Below, one piece after another: positions 33,256 to 42,506 of a stretch of DNA of 64,000 nt. The notes below the pieces were generated by a model. The model did not search any database. It saw only the letters and a program-made list of their open reading frames with translations, and was not told where the DNA came from. The first letter of the stretch is position 1. Each line of letters starts with the position of its first letter. The DNA is from Desulfosudis oleivorans Hxd3 (lineage in GTDB: Bacteria; Desulfobacterota; Desulfobacteria; Desulfobacterales; Desulfosudaceae): positions 124,001 to 188,000 of the forward strand of contig NC_009943.1 in NCBI RefSeq assembly GCF_000018405.1, written 5' to 3'. The translations under genes and the position numbers were made by a program.

Positions 33256-33293
33256 AAAAGAAGGCGTCCCGCATGAACGGGACGCCTTCTTTT
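33256..33293 (+). terminator. Strong intrinsic terminator
   Basis: A perfect 16-bp stem, AAAAGAAGGCGTCCCG paired with its complement, closes a 6-nt CATGAA loop and carries T-runs on both strands. It ends the YchF-like/amidohydrolase run and can also act on the convergent gene at 33358. Confidence 0.9.
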
Positions 33294-33357
33294 GTTTGGG
33301 TAAAACCTGTTTTTGTCGGCCCGGTTTTCTAACCCGGATATTTCAAGAGCATTCAGG

Positions 33358-34896
33358 CTAAATGTCGTTGCGCGAAGCCGGCGTGTCGGTGTTCGGCGGG
33401 TTGGCCGGCAGGGCGTCCACCGCTTTTAACCAGTTGCTCAGATTCGGAAACACCGCGGTGGGCAGACGGTTTCCCATGGCCACGTCCACATGGGCGGTGC
33501 CGTTGACCACATACCATTTATCGTAGGCGGTGGGGGTCTTTTTTGAAATGATAAACAGGTCCGTCTCTTCCGGGGCCACCAGGGCACCCGTGGACGAGGA
33601 GAAAACAATCAGCGGCACGGTCATGCGCGAGACGTTTGCGTCGTAGTAGTAGTATCCGTCCCTGACGGGATCGGGTGTGGGACCCTCAAATGTGGTCAGA
33701 TAATTTTCCGCTCCATTTTTATAATGCTCTCGAAGGGTATAGTGCAGGCCCATGTCCATGTACTGGCCGAATCCGCGAATGGTGGCGCCGCCGATGCTGT
33801 ACCGCAGCATCCAGTCCTCCATGCAGGGGTCCATGTCATCAACCTTCCAGAAATTCAGGTAAGCAAGCAATTCTCCCAGCGCACCGTCGCTGCCCGCAAA
33901 GTCGTTGATCAGGCCCAGGAAGGTGTCCATCACGCCGACAAGCAGGGTCTTATCCGGAAGCAGTTGAATTAAATACTCTGACATGGCATCCAGCGGCAGG
34001 TACAACCGTGAGCCCACCAGGCCCCAGAACAGGGGCCGGTCCAGAACATCCGCGGGCAGCCAGGGCACACCGGCCGGGTCAAGCCCGATAAATCCTTTGA
34101 CGTCGGCGTTTCTGGTTGCGGCAAGGGTTGCGCTGGATTTGACATGGGGCATGTATCCGAACGCATAACAGGTTTTGTAATAGGCCTCTTTCCACCAGGA
34201 CCATCTGCCGTAGTCCATGTAGGCGCCCTGCAGGTATTCATAGGACACCAGACCCCCGGTGCTGTGGCCGCCAATGAACATTCTTTTTCCGGTGATGGCC
34301 TTTACCCTGGCGATGGCCGCCGGCACGTCCTGGGTAGCCCATGTGTCAAGCGTTGTAATGCCGTTGGGGTTGGTTCCATCACTGGCAACCGGGTCATGGC
34401 CCGCCCCCCTGTAATTGGCGAACCACGCGTCAAATCCCTGGAGCCAGAGAAAGTGCGCCAAACTGTAGTAGCGCATTCTGTCGGCCTTGATATACGGGTC
34501 GTAGTCTGTTTTATCCGCGTTCAAGGCCCATGCCGGCGCGCTGGAAACCGGCGGCACATAGACGTCGTCGTAGACATCCTCCATACCGGGAGGCGTGCAG
34601 GAAAGATACTGGTTCATGTTCATGCAGATGCCGGTAAAGATAAGCACCGGCGTTCCACCGGTGCGAAACTGCGGCTTGCCTGTTGTGTATGGCGCGTAGC
34701 GATACAGATAAATTTTACTGCCGTCATCGGCCCTGGCAGAGTAAATGCCGCCGGGGTTTAACGGAATGTTGGCGGCATGGCCCGCCGGCGGCGCCAGCGT
34801 CATTATCACGGCAGCAAGCAGAAACAGAATAAAATGATGTCTGTAAAACGGCTGGCCTGATCGGCGGGTGCTTTGGAAACGAATGGGTATTTTCAT
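33358..34896 (-). CDS. Exported alpha/beta-hydrolase, lipase-like
   Basis: 512 residues from the ATG at 34896, preceded by a purine-rich GGGGGGCAAACC; the longer frame to 35007 is discarded. A Sec signal (FILFLLAAVIMTLAPPAGHA) ends near residue 42. The nucleophile elbow is GGHSTGGLVSYEYL (GxSxG), earlier sequence has the oxyanion-type HFLWLQGFDAWFANYRGAGHD, and a late AHVDVAMG supplies a candidate histidine. Such enzymes are usually lipases, esterases or amidases in the periplasm. It stands alone between terminator and hydrophobic-protein genes. Confidence 0.78.
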   Translation of the reverse strand: MKIPIRFQSTRRSGQPFYRHHFILFLLAAVIMTLAPPAGHAANIPLNPGGIYSARADDGSKIYLYRYAPYTTGKPQFRTGGTPVLIFTGICMNMNQYLSCTPPGMEDVYDDVYVPPVSSAPAWALNADKTDYDPYIKADRMRYYSLAHFLWLQGFDAWFANYRGAGHDPVASDGTNPNGITTLDTWATQDVPAAIARVKAITGKRMFIGGHSTGGLVSYEYLQGAYMDYGRWSWWKEAYYKTCYAFGYMPHVKSSATLAATRNADVKGFIGLDPAGVPWLPADVLDRPLFWGLVGSRLYLPLDAMSEYLIQLLPDKTLLVGVMDTFLGLINDFAGSDGALGELLAYLNFWKVDDMDPCMEDWMLRYSIGGATIRGFGQYMDMGLHYTLREHYKNGAENYLTTFEGPTPDPVRDGYYYYDANVSRMTVPLIVFSSSTGALVAPEETDLFIISKKTPTAYDKWYVVNGTAHVDVAMGNRLPTAVFPNLSNWLKAVDALPANPPNTDTPASRNDI

Positions 34897-35055
34897 GGTT
34901 TGCCCCCCTGGTTTTATTGACAAAAGATGGATGCCAAAAGCGCGTGTAACGTGGCTGTTGTGATTCCGCGTAGTGTCTCGACACCTGTTTATTATCCGAC
35001 CAGCCATGTGTTTGCAAGAAAAAAGAATAAAAGCCGGCCAGCATCATTAACGATG

Positions 35056-35154
35056 TTATTGTACCGGCCCTGCTGGTTCAAATTTCACCACGTTCAGTTG
35101 AATCTTGCCGATGATGCCCATCAGGTCCAGCAGTCCTTCACCGGTGCCGCCGGG
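35056..35154 (-). pseudogene. 3'-terminal remnant of a transglutaminase-like gene
   Basis: This stretch encodes GLLDLMGIIGKIQLNVVKFEPAG and a stop, matching the C-terminus of the transglutaminase-like protein at 37253-38740. A 61-bp core (35093-35153) differs at only two positions from 37290-37350. The reading frame upstream is not transglutaminase, so only the tail remains. It overlaps the stop of the next gene. Confidence 0.75.
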
Positions 35155-35731
35155 GCCAGAACGCCCCGGTGTTCCGGCAGTATTCGGCATACGTCTCCCC
35201 GTGGCGCAGCAGCAAATCCTGTTCTTCCGCATAGCAGAGGACAAGAAAGATTGGAAAGAAGACCAGGGAGAACAGCGCAAGAAACGGCGAGTGCAGCAGA
35301 ATGGCGATGACCGGGAAGAGCCAGACCTCTCCTGCTGCCTGCGGGTGTCGAAGCCTGCGGTATATGCCTTTGAACAGGGCCTGTTCCTTTTTGGGACGCA
35401 GGGCCTCTTCTCCGGCATCGCGCAGGCCGATCAGCATCAGGGCCAGGGCCGGGACCCCGATGATGCCGGCCACCACAACTGAAAACCACCATGGCCACGG
35501 GAACCTGTCCGGCAGCGGCGTGGGCAGAGGGAAGAAGCAGTAGATGGCGAAGCAGGCCACTACGAGCAGTTCGGCCACAGAGGCAGCGACCCGGAGATGG
35601 TAGCACCGGCGGTATGCCCCGGGACCGATGATCTTTTCCTGCGCGGCCGGACTGACACTGCGCACGTAGAGGACCATGAAGATCAGAGAGACAAAAATCA
35701 GAGAAAAAAAGTTGATCCAGGCGATCATCAT
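35138..35731 (-). CDS. Isoprenylcysteine-methyltransferase-like membrane protein
   Basis: 197 residues, several membrane helices, with the PEMT/ICMT ending YRRLRHPQAAGEVWL then EEQDLLLRHGETYAEY and NTGAFWPR. These proteins methylate lipids or isoprenylated substrates, or are simply uncharacterised. The stop codon falls inside the transglutaminase-derived repeat. No neighbour suggests a substrate. Confidence 0.75.
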   Translation of the reverse strand: MMIAWINFFSLIFVSLIFMVLYVRSVSPAAQEKIIGPGAYRRCYHLRVAASVAELLVVACFAIYCFFPLPTPLPDRFPWPWWFSVVVAGIIGVPALALMLIGLRDAGEEALRPKKEQALFKGIYRRLRHPQAAGEVWLFPVIAILLHSPFLALFSLVFFPIFLVLCYAEEQDLLLRHGETYAEYCRNTGAFWPRRHR

Positions 35732-35792
35732 AAAGCCTCTTGTCCTGATTACCCTTTCAATCCTGCCGGGTGCAAAAATTGATCAGAAGGCG

Positions 35793-36650
35793 CTATGCTT
35801 TTAGCTCCTTAGCTTTTTTTAAGGTTATAAACAAACTGTTTGCATCAACACCAAGTTGCTTCAATTTGTATGGTTTGCTGCCGTTTTTTACTGTAACCCA
35901 TACCTCCGGAAATCTTGCACCTTTTTGAAAGGTGTCAGCCATTTTAATGCTTGAAATATCTGAGTAAGCAATGGTTTTTTTGCTTGTTGGATAAACTATC
36001 AATAGACCGTTGTCGATAAGATCAAGGCGGTAGGCAGTTGCAAGGTATTCATAGAGGATTATTATAACAAGGATGCCCATTCCTATATAGCCAAACCAGG
36101 GGTTGCTATGTCTCCCGACATAAAGACCTAACCAAGAAAAGCCTATAATGCAAGCACCATAAAAAAAATGATACAAAACATTTTTTGAAAAAGAACTTTG
36201 CTGACTCTTTGGGAGCCAATCAGAAAGCTTATCGTTTAATATGTTTCTTAATACCTCAAAATTATTTAGTTGATATTCTATTCTGATAAGTTTACGCCCA
36301 TCTGAATCCAGTATGTCCAGGCATTGCAGATATAAGCGTTCTTTAATTTTGCCAATTTTTTTCCATGGCACAAGACCATCTTTTTTTTGTTTGTGTTTGT
36401 ACCATAGCCCATCATTATCAACAATTATGTCAACACAGGGCAATTTTTTTAACGTTCGCCAGATCAGAATTGTGAAAAAGCCAAAAACAATCGTACAAAT
36501 TATTGATAGAATCAATGCACCCTCAGTACTTCCTTTCCCATCGCCTGGAAAAAAGGGGAGGGCAAGCCCTAAAAATAGAAAAGCCACAAAGACAACTAAG
36601 CAGCCTTTCATTAAGCGTTTGAACTTTTTGTCTAAATTAAATTCTTGCAT
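35793..36650 (-). CDS. AT-rich membrane protein, possible PH-like domain
   Basis: 285 residues encoded by DNA clearly more AT-rich than the surroundings. Two pairs of hydrophobic segments (GCLVVFVAFLFLGLALPFF, then IICTIVFGFFTILIW, and later YHFFYGACIIGFSWLGLYV with IGMGILVIIILYEYLA) alternate with soluble parts resembling bacterial PH-like folds (LDLIDNGLLIVYPTSKKTIA, then YSDISSIKMA). I do not recognise the family further. Base composition and isolation suggest recent acquisition. Confidence 0.62.
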   Translation of the reverse strand: MQEFNLDKKFKRLMKGCLVVFVAFLFLGLALPFFPGDGKGSTEGALILSIICTIVFGFFTILIWRTLKKLPCVDIIVDNDGLWYKHKQKKDGLVPWKKIGKIKERLYLQCLDILDSDGRKLIRIEYQLNNFEVLRNILNDKLSDWLPKSQQSSFSKNVLYHFFYGACIIGFSWLGLYVGRHSNPWFGYIGMGILVIIILYEYLATAYRLDLIDNGLLIVYPTSKKTIAYSDISSIKMADTFQKGARFPEVWVTVKNGSKPYKLKQLGVDANSLFITLKKAKELKA

Positions 36651-36669
36651 TGAATTTTAAAAGCCGCCT

Positions 36670-36700
36670 GATAGCACAGGCGCGAGGCGCCTCTGCTATC
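36670..36700. other. Hairpin between two membrane-protein genes
   Basis: GATAGCACAGGCGC pairs at 13 of 14 positions with GCGCCTCTGCTATC across a 3-nt loop. No T-run follows on the plus strand; on the minus strand a CTTTT lies several bases beyond. It could be a weak terminator or a repeat-type hairpin. Confidence 0.45.
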
Positions 36701-36801
36701 GTTCACGGTGTGGGGACGATAGGGGAACTGGCCATCCGCAGTATTTTCGTTAATAAAGACAAGCAGTTTGTCGCGAGTCTCGTGCTGGCTGTCGTGAAGC
36801 G

Positions 36802-37182
36802 TCATTTGATGATTAGCCCTATTGAGCCCAACAACGCGATCAGGCCAAAAAAGTAAACTGCCGGCAATTTTAACATCACGTTGTGCCCTCGCAGCGCCAT
36901 TGCAAAAATCATAATAGTTGTCGCACCACTCATTAATGAGGCGACTGCCGCTAACGATACGTTTTGCGGCTTCAAGGCAACAAATGCGAAGGTCACAGCA
37001 AAAGAGGCAAACAACAAAGACACACAGTGCCAGGAAACATAGCTGAGGGATTTTATCGTTGGGTCGATGGTCGTATTCTGCATAAGCGGTGCGACGAACA
37101 TCTTGCCACCGGCGAATACATGCGCCGCGAAACAAACCGCGGAGAATGCCGAAGCTGCCCAAAAAAACAGTGCTGAGTTCAT
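36802..37182 (-). CDS. Small four-helix membrane protein of unknown function
   Basis: 126 residues with four hydrophobic helices, beginning with ALFFWAASAFSAVCFAAHVF. Conserved-looking polar residues (HVFAGGK, SWHC, RGHN) lie between them. The family was not recognised. The start has only a weak GAGAT upstream. It lies between the AT-rich gene and the transglutaminase-like gene, all on the minus strand. Confidence 0.6.
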   Translation of the reverse strand: MNSALFFWAASAFSAVCFAAHVFAGGKMFVAPLMQNTTIDPTIKSLSYVSWHCVSLLFASFAVTFAFVALKPQNVSLAAVASLMSGATTIMIFAMALRGHNVMLKLPAVYFFGLIALLGSIGLIIK

Positions 37183-37252
37183 AAGAAGATCTCGATTGAG
37201 GGTCCAGTAGTCAAGGCGCCTGTCGGATTCACAGCCATATGCCCCCTATTGC

Positions 37253-38740
37253 CTATTGCTGCGACCCCGCCGGTTCAAACGCAACGACCTTCAGTTGAAT
37301 TTTGCCGATGATGCCCATCAGGTCCAGCAGTCCTTCGCCGGTGCCGCCGGCCAGGCGGATATGGGTGACGTCAGCCGGAAACTGGCCGAAAGTCGCGTCC
37401 GCGGTGATCCATTTCCCCACATAAAGCGAGTTCCAGGCGTGGTAGAAGAATTTTCCGTCCAGGTAGACCAGCCCGGTTTCAATACCGGCGGGAATGCCCG
37501 CGGCTCGTGCCAGGGCCGCCAGGAGCACGGCGTGTTCGTTGCAGTCGCCCTGCCGGGTGCGAAGGGTGGAAAGGGCGTTGGGCAGGGACACCACCGGCCG
37601 TTTTTCAATTTCGGTGTAGACCCAGTCGATCAGGGCCTGTGCTTTTTTGACCGGTTCGCTGTGGTCTTTTGTGATGCGCGCCGCAAGCTCTCTGATGGCC
37701 GGATCATCGGACTGGACAAAGGGGTCTGCCAGCAGAAAGGGCGCCAGCCGGCCGGCCGGAACCCGGTCCCCCCGGCCGTAAAGCGACTCTTTTGTGATGG
37801 TCAGCACCTGTTCGTCAAACGACTGGCGGACCGAAGAGAGCCGGTCCGGATTGATGTCGATGCCGCTGATTTCCACTGCCAGCCATTTAAGGGCCGAAGG
37901 ATTGTCAAACCGGACCCCGGCATCCACGGCCACCAGCTCCACCAGGTCCGCTGCATCTTCGGACAGGCCGGCGATGGCATCGTATTTTTCCGCCTTTACA
38001 AGGGTCAGCCCCATGAGGCCGGACTCTTTTACCACCTCACCGTCCTCGCTGAGCCAGGCAAATTGTTCGGCCTGCTTCATTCGCATGTGAATTTTTGTGG
38101 TAATCCGGTCAACACCCAACACCGTGATGGTCTCTTTTCCCACAACCGTGACCGTGACCGGTGTGGTGGCCATGATGGATGGGTCGAACATGGAAAAGGT
38201 CATGGATTCGCCCGGTGCCATGCTGGAGTTGGTGACGGCGTGAAGAACACCAGACGGCAGGTAGGGGGCCTCCTGCAGGGGGATTTCAAAGGACTGGGTC
38301 TTGCCGTCGGCCGTGGTGTTGACAACAGCCCGCCCATCCGCCACCCGTCCCTGGGCGGAAAAGGAGAGCCGGCCCGAATCCATCTTAAAAGAAAACGTGT
38401 CCACGGTCAGGTCCGGGTGAAGCACGGCGGAGGTGTTCAGTTTGACAGCGTGGCGCATGCCCATGGCCGTGATGTTTAAAAAAACGGTTTCAGCAACCGC
38501 GTAGCCGTCTGCTGTTTTAAACAACCGGGAGTGGGAATAGCCGATTTTTTTGTCGTTCTGCAGGATACTCATCCACGTGTCCTGCTCCGGCAGCACCTGG
38601 TCGGCCAGGTGGGCGGCGCCGGGCAGGGAGGGGTTCATCAGGCCGGAAAAAAGGCCGAAGCGCATGCCCAGCAGCACGGCAAACAGGCCGGCCATCAGAA
38701 GGCCGGCCATCCAGTAGGGTTTCATGGTTTTTTTCGGCAT
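37253..38740 (-). CDS. Transglutaminase-like membrane-anchored protein
   Basis: 495 residues. An N-terminal helix (YWMAGLLMAGLFAVLLGMRF) anchors or exports it, a beta-rich domain of about 300 residues follows, and the C-terminal Transglut_core carries the catalytic triad: Cys in TRQGDCNEHA, His in FYHAWNSL, Asp in ITADATFGQ. It probably acts in the periplasm as a protease or cross-linking enzyme, judged only by fold. Its last ~30 codons are duplicated at 35056. It starts after GAGGAG. Confidence 0.83.
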   Translation of the reverse strand: MPKKTMKPYWMAGLLMAGLFAVLLGMRFGLFSGLMNPSLPGAAHLADQVLPEQDTWMSILQNDKKIGYSHSRLFKTADGYAVAETVFLNITAMGMRHAVKLNTSAVLHPDLTVDTFSFKMDSGRLSFSAQGRVADGRAVVNTTADGKTQSFEIPLQEAPYLPSGVLHAVTNSSMAPGESMTFSMFDPSIMATTPVTVTVVGKETITVLGVDRITTKIHMRMKQAEQFAWLSEDGEVVKESGLMGLTLVKAEKYDAIAGLSEDAADLVELVAVDAGVRFDNPSALKWLAVEISGIDINPDRLSSVRQSFDEQVLTITKESLYGRGDRVPAGRLAPFLLADPFVQSDDPAIRELAARITKDHSEPVKKAQALIDWVYTEIEKRPVVSLPNALSTLRTRQGDCNEHAVLLAALARAAGIPAGIETGLVYLDGKFFYHAWNSLYVGKWITADATFGQFPADVTHIRLAGGTGEGLLDLMGIIGKIQLKVVAFEPAGSQQ

Positions 38741-38783
38741 GGTGTCTCCTCAATCAAAACGGTTTTTTTGAGTTGAAACAACA

Positions 38784-38867
38784 CGTCATTGCGAGGAGTG
38801 GAGCGACGAAGCAATCTTGTGGCACACGCATCCCGGTAAAGATTGCTTCGCTTCGCTCGCAATGACG
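38784..38867. repeat. REP-like palindromic repeat
   Basis: CGTCATTGCGAG at the left and CTCGCAATGACG at the right form exact inverted ends, with GAAGCAATCTT and AAGATTGCTTC inside as a second nested pair. This is the widespread CGTCATTGCGAGG type of intergenic repeat. It lies between the transglutaminase-like gene and mutL. Confidence 0.85.
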
Positions 38868-38932
38868 CCTTAAGCCGGTTTGTGTTTTAGAAAACGATTT
38901 GTCCATGTCGAAAATCCAATGAGAAATTCCGG

Positions 38933-40750
38933 TCAGACAATGCGCTTGAAAGCCTTTTCAATCTCACTTGTGGACCAGAAAATCGCGGTGGGCCGGCCGT
39001 GGGGGCAGTGCCTGGGGTTGTCGCAGCCGTCCAGCCGGGCCAGCAGGGCCTTTATTTCCGCCTCGGAAAGCCGCTGGTGGGCGCGGATGGCGGCGTGGCA
39101 GGCCATCACGTGCAGCACGTCGTTGGTGAGGGTGTCGGGGTCCGGGGCAAACCCGGTGTCTGCCTGCTTTTCCGCGATTTCGGCCACCATGGGGCCAACG
39201 GCCGTGTCGGCCAGGACGGCGGGCACGGCCTTGATTACAAAGGCGGTGGGGCCAAAGGGCTCGATCTCAAGGCCCATGGCGGCAAAGGCGTCCAGCAGGG
39301 GCTCAATGGCGGCCGCGCTTTTGTGGGTCAGTTCCACGGTTTCCGGCACCAGCAGGTTCTGGCCGGGGAGCGGGCGGTTTTGGCCCCGCTGCTTCAAGGC
39401 TTCAAACAGGATGCGTTCATGGGCCGCGTGCTGGTCGATCAGCACCACCTGGGCGTCGGCCTGGCAGACAATATAGGTGTTAAACACCTGTCCCACCACG
39501 GCCAGGTCGGAAAAGCGGAAAAACGACTGATGACCGTCCGAAGAAACGGGCGTTTCGAGCGGCCGGGGCTCTGCATCCCCGGAAAGCCGGGGCCTGGCCG
39601 GGGCCGGCGGTTCATCCCCCGCATTCGCAAAGGAGGGCAGGGGAAGGGGTGTGGCATATTGAAACACAGACTCGCTGACTTTGGGCGCGGGCCTGACGCC
39701 CGGCAAAGAAAAAGCCGGCGCCGGCCGGGATGGCTTTTGTCCGTCGCTCCAGGGTGGGGCTGCGTTTATGGCCCAGGCACCGGCCACCGCGGTTTTCAGG
39801 GCCTGGTAGACCCGGCGCTGGTCGGCAAACCGCACCTCGTTTTTGGTGGGGTGAACATTGACATCCACCCGGTCAAAGGGAATGTTGATAAAGATGGCGG
39901 CCACGGGAAAGGCGCCTTTGACCAGCCGCCCCCTGTAGCCTTCAAACAGGGCGTACTGAAGGCCCCGGTCTTTTACGATCCGGCCGTTTACAAACAGGTG
40001 AATCTTCTGGGAGGTGCTGCGCGTCACCGCCGGAGAGGAGGTCCAGCCGGATATGGTAACCGTGTCGTCAGCACAGGAAATCGGCGCCATGTGGCCCCGG
40101 GTCTGGCTGCCCAGCACGTCCGTGATCCGTTCCAGGGGATCGGCGGTTCGGGGCCAGTTTTTCACGGTCCGGCCGTCCTGGACCAGCTTGAAGTGAATGT
40201 CGGGCCGGCACAGGGCAAAGGCGGCCAGGGTGTCGGCAATGTGGCCGGTTTCCGTGGCCACGGCCTTTAGAAACTTGCGCCGGGCCGGGGTGTTGAAAAA
40301 GAGGCGGCCCACCTCCACTGTGGTGCCCGGGGGCGCGCCTGTGTCGGCCACGTCGGTGATGGTGCCGCCGGAGACCCGAATGCGGGTGCCGGCATCGGCA
40401 TCGGCCGGCCGGGTGGTCAGAACGAACTCGGATACCGAGGCAATGCTGGGAATGGCCTCTCCCCGGAACCCCAGGGTGGAGATGGCAAACAGGCTTTTTT
40501 CGTCGGCGATTTTGCTGGTGGCGTACCGCTCCAGGCAGAGCAGGGCGTCGTCTTTGCCCATGCCCGCCCCGTTGTCGGTTACCCGGACCAGGGAGCGGCC
40601 CCCGTTCTGGATTTCCACGAAGATGGCCGAGGCTCCGGCGTCGATGGCGTTTTCCACCAGCTCCTTGACCACCGAGGCGGGCCGTTCCACCACCTCGCCG
40701 GCAGCGATCTTGTTGGAAAGGTGTTCCGGAAGAATCCGAATCACGGCCAT
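38933..40750 (-). CDS. mutL: DNA mismatch repair protein MutL
   Basis: 605 residues. The N-terminal GHKL ATPase shows EVVERPASVVKELVENAIDA, then DNGAGM, ATSKI and GFRGEAIPSIASV. The C-terminal domain carries the metal-dependent nicking endonuclease motifs LIDQHAAHERILFE (DQHAx2Ex4E), ACHAAIRAH and CPHGRP, as expected in organisms without MutH. Gene order gatC, gatA, a 62-residue protein, mutL on one strand suggests an operon. Confidence 0.96.
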   Translation of the reverse strand: MAVIRILPEHLSNKIAAGEVVERPASVVKELVENAIDAGASAIFVEIQNGGRSLVRVTDNGAGMGKDDALLCLERYATSKIADEKSLFAISTLGFRGEAIPSIASVSEFVLTTRPADADAGTRIRVSGGTITDVADTGAPPGTTVEVGRLFFNTPARRKFLKAVATETGHIADTLAAFALCRPDIHFKLVQDGRTVKNWPRTADPLERITDVLGSQTRGHMAPISCADDTVTISGWTSSPAVTRSTSQKIHLFVNGRIVKDRGLQYALFEGYRGRLVKGAFPVAAIFINIPFDRVDVNVHPTKNEVRFADQRRVYQALKTAVAGAWAINAAPPWSDGQKPSRPAPAFSLPGVRPAPKVSESVFQYATPLPLPSFANAGDEPPAPARPRLSGDAEPRPLETPVSSDGHQSFFRFSDLAVVGQVFNTYIVCQADAQVVLIDQHAAHERILFEALKQRGQNRPLPGQNLLVPETVELTHKSAAAIEPLLDAFAAMGLEIEPFGPTAFVIKAVPAVLADTAVGPMVAEIAEKQADTGFAPDPDTLTNDVLHVMACHAAIRAHQRLSEAEIKALLARLDGCDNPRHCPHGRPTAIFWSTSEIEKAFKRIV

Positions 40751-40809
40751 GTGTCGTTTCCTCGTCCGAAAAGTGTCATGCGATACGCAGGCAGCCTGAA
40801 ATATTTGTG

Positions 40810-40998
40810 TCAGCAGCCGCCGGCCTTGCCGCAGGCAAATTTTTCCAGAAAGTCGGCTTCCAGGGGAGAGAGGTCAAACATGAGCGTGGCCTCACCGGCA
40901 ATGGCCAGGGGCGGTTTTTCCGGGTGTTCCCGCCGCTGTTCATCAACCCATGCCACCGCTTTCTTGATACGATCGCCCTCGGGCATTACGGTTGTCAT
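40810..40998 (-). CDS. Conserved small protein ending in a Cys-x6-Cys tail
   Basis: 62 residues with AAGGAG before the ATG, so it is very likely translated. Sequence: an N-terminal helix (RIKKAVAWVDEQRREHP), a central AGEATLMFDLSPLEADFL and a tail FACGKAGGC with two cysteines. It sits 15 nt after gatA and 59 nt before mutL. No family was recognised; the cysteine tail might bind a metal or a cluster. Confidence 0.7.
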   Translation of the reverse strand: MTTVMPEGDRIKKAVAWVDEQRREHPEKPPLAIAGEATLMFDLSPLEADFLEKFACGKAGGC

Positions 40999-41013
40999 GA
41001 TTTCTTCTCCTTA

Positions 41014-42474
41014 TTATAAGGCCGGCTTTTTGTTCGCGATGTTTACGGCCTGCTCCAGGTTCCAGGCGCACCGCACCAGGGCCGGTTCGTTAAAATGGCC
41101 GGCGATGAGCTGTACGCCGATGGGCAGGCCGGTGCTGGAAAACCCGCCGGGCACCGACATGCCGGGCACGCCGGCGAGGTTGGCCGAAAGGGTAAAGATG
41201 TCGGACAGGTACATGGTCAGCGGGTCTTCGGTCTTGGCGCCCAGTTCAAAGGCCGGGGTGGGGGCCACCGGCGACACGATCACGTCGCAGGTTTCAAACG
41301 CTTTTTTAAAATCATCGGCGATCAGGGATCGCACCTGGGAGGCCTTTCGATAGTAGGCGTCGTAATAACCGGAGGAGAGACAGTAGGTGCCGATAATGAT
41401 CCGTCGCTGGACCTCCTTGCCAAACCCCCGTGACCGGGTGCGGGCGTACATCTCCAGCAGGCTGTCGGCTTCAGGATCGCGGAACCCGTACTTGACCCCG
41501 TCGTACCGGGCCAGGTTGGAGCTGGCCTCGGCCGGGGCAATGACATAATAGGCGGCCACCGCGTATTGAGCATGGGGCAGGGAGACCTCCACGCAGGCGG
41601 CGCCCTGTGCTTTCATGTGTTCGATGGACCGGTTCACGGTATCGGCCACCTCGGGATCCAGGCCCTCGGCATTGATGTACTCCCGGCACACGCCGATAGT
41701 GAGGCCGGAAAGCCCTTTTTCGCAGGAGGCCGCGTAGTCCGGTACCTCCCTGGGCACCGAGGTGGAGTCGCTGGGATCGTGGCCGGAGATGGCCGAAAGC
41801 AGCAGGGCGCTGTCGGTCACATCCTTGGCCAGGACCCCGATCTGGTCCAGAGAGGAGGCAAAGGCCACCAGGCCGTACCGGGAGACCCGGCCGTAGGTGG
41901 GTTTGATGCCCACCACGCCGCAGTGGGAGGCGGGCTGGCGGATGGAGCCGCCCGTGTCCGACCCCAGAGAGCCAAGGCACATGTCCGCGGCCACGGACGC
42001 GGCCGACCCGCCGGAAGAGCCGCCGGGAATGCAGGCCAGGTTCCAGGGGTTTTTGGTGGACCCCAGGGCCGAATGCTCGGTGGATGATCCCATGGCAAAC
42101 TCGTCCATGTTCACCTTGCCCGTGATCACGGCCCCCTGAGTTTTAAGCTTTTCAATCACCGTGGCGTCATAGGGGGGCATAAAGGTTTCCAGCATGCGGG
42201 AGGCGCAGGTGGTGCGAAGACCGGTGGTGCAGATAAGGTCCTTGACGGCAAGCGGAATGCCGGTAAGGGGCGCGATGCCGCCGCTCTGAAGGCGCGTGTC
42301 CGCGGCAGCGGCAGCGGACAGGGCAGACTCCCGGGCCAGGGTAATGTAGGCCCCCACTTTTGGCTCCACCCGTTCGATGCGGTCAAACACCGACCGGGTC
42401 AGCTCAACGGAAGAGATCTCTTTTTTGTCCAGCAGTTGCCGGGCCTCATGTATGGTTAATGCGTAAGGTTCCAT
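41014..42474 (-). CDS. gatA: Asp/Glu-tRNA(Asn/Gln) amidotransferase subunit A
   Basis: 486 residues, full length. The amidase-signature triad is Lys in LAVKDLICT, Ser in GSIRQPAS and the nucleophile Ser in [14 protein letters not shown]. It releases ammonia from glutamine for transamidation of misacylated Glu-tRNA(Gln) or Asp-tRNA(Asn). gatC is 32 nt upstream; gatB is not in this window. Confidence 0.96.
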   Translation of the reverse strand: MEPYALTIHEARQLLDKKEISSVELTRSVFDRIERVEPKVGAYITLARESALSAAAAADTRLQSGGIAPLTGIPLAVKDLICTTGLRTTCASRMLETFMPPYDATVIEKLKTQGAVITGKVNMDEFAMGSSTEHSALGSTKNPWNLACIPGGSSGGSAASVAADMCLGSLGSDTGGSIRQPASHCGVVGIKPTYGRVSRYGLVAFASSLDQIGVLAKDVTDSALLLSAISGHDPSDSTSVPREVPDYAASCEKGLSGLTIGVCREYINAEGLDPEVADTVNRSIEHMKAQGAACVEVSLPHAQYAVAAYYVIAPAEASSNLARYDGVKYGFRDPEADSLLEMYARTRSRGFGKEVQRRIIIGTYCLSSGYYDAYYRKASQVRSLIADDFKKAFETCDVIVSPVAPTPAFELGAKTEDPLTMYLSDIFTLSANLAGVPGMSVPGGFSSTGLPIGVQLIAGHFNEPALVRCAWNLEQAVNIANKKPAL

Positions 42475-42506
42475 GTCTGTTTGTGTCTTTTGCTTTTATT
42501 TTGCCG

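Noticed and set aside
36670-36700. The hairpin as a firm intrinsic terminator
   Set aside because: The stem is strong but no adjacent T-run follows on either strand.
36650-36856. A 68-codon plus-strand frame between two membrane-protein genes
   Set aside because: No ribosome site; it crosses a hairpin and the end of a minus-strand gene, and no family was recognised.
37256-38479. A 407-codon plus-strand frame opposite the transglutaminase-like gene
   Set aside because: Complementary shadow of a clear gene, with biased composition and no family match.
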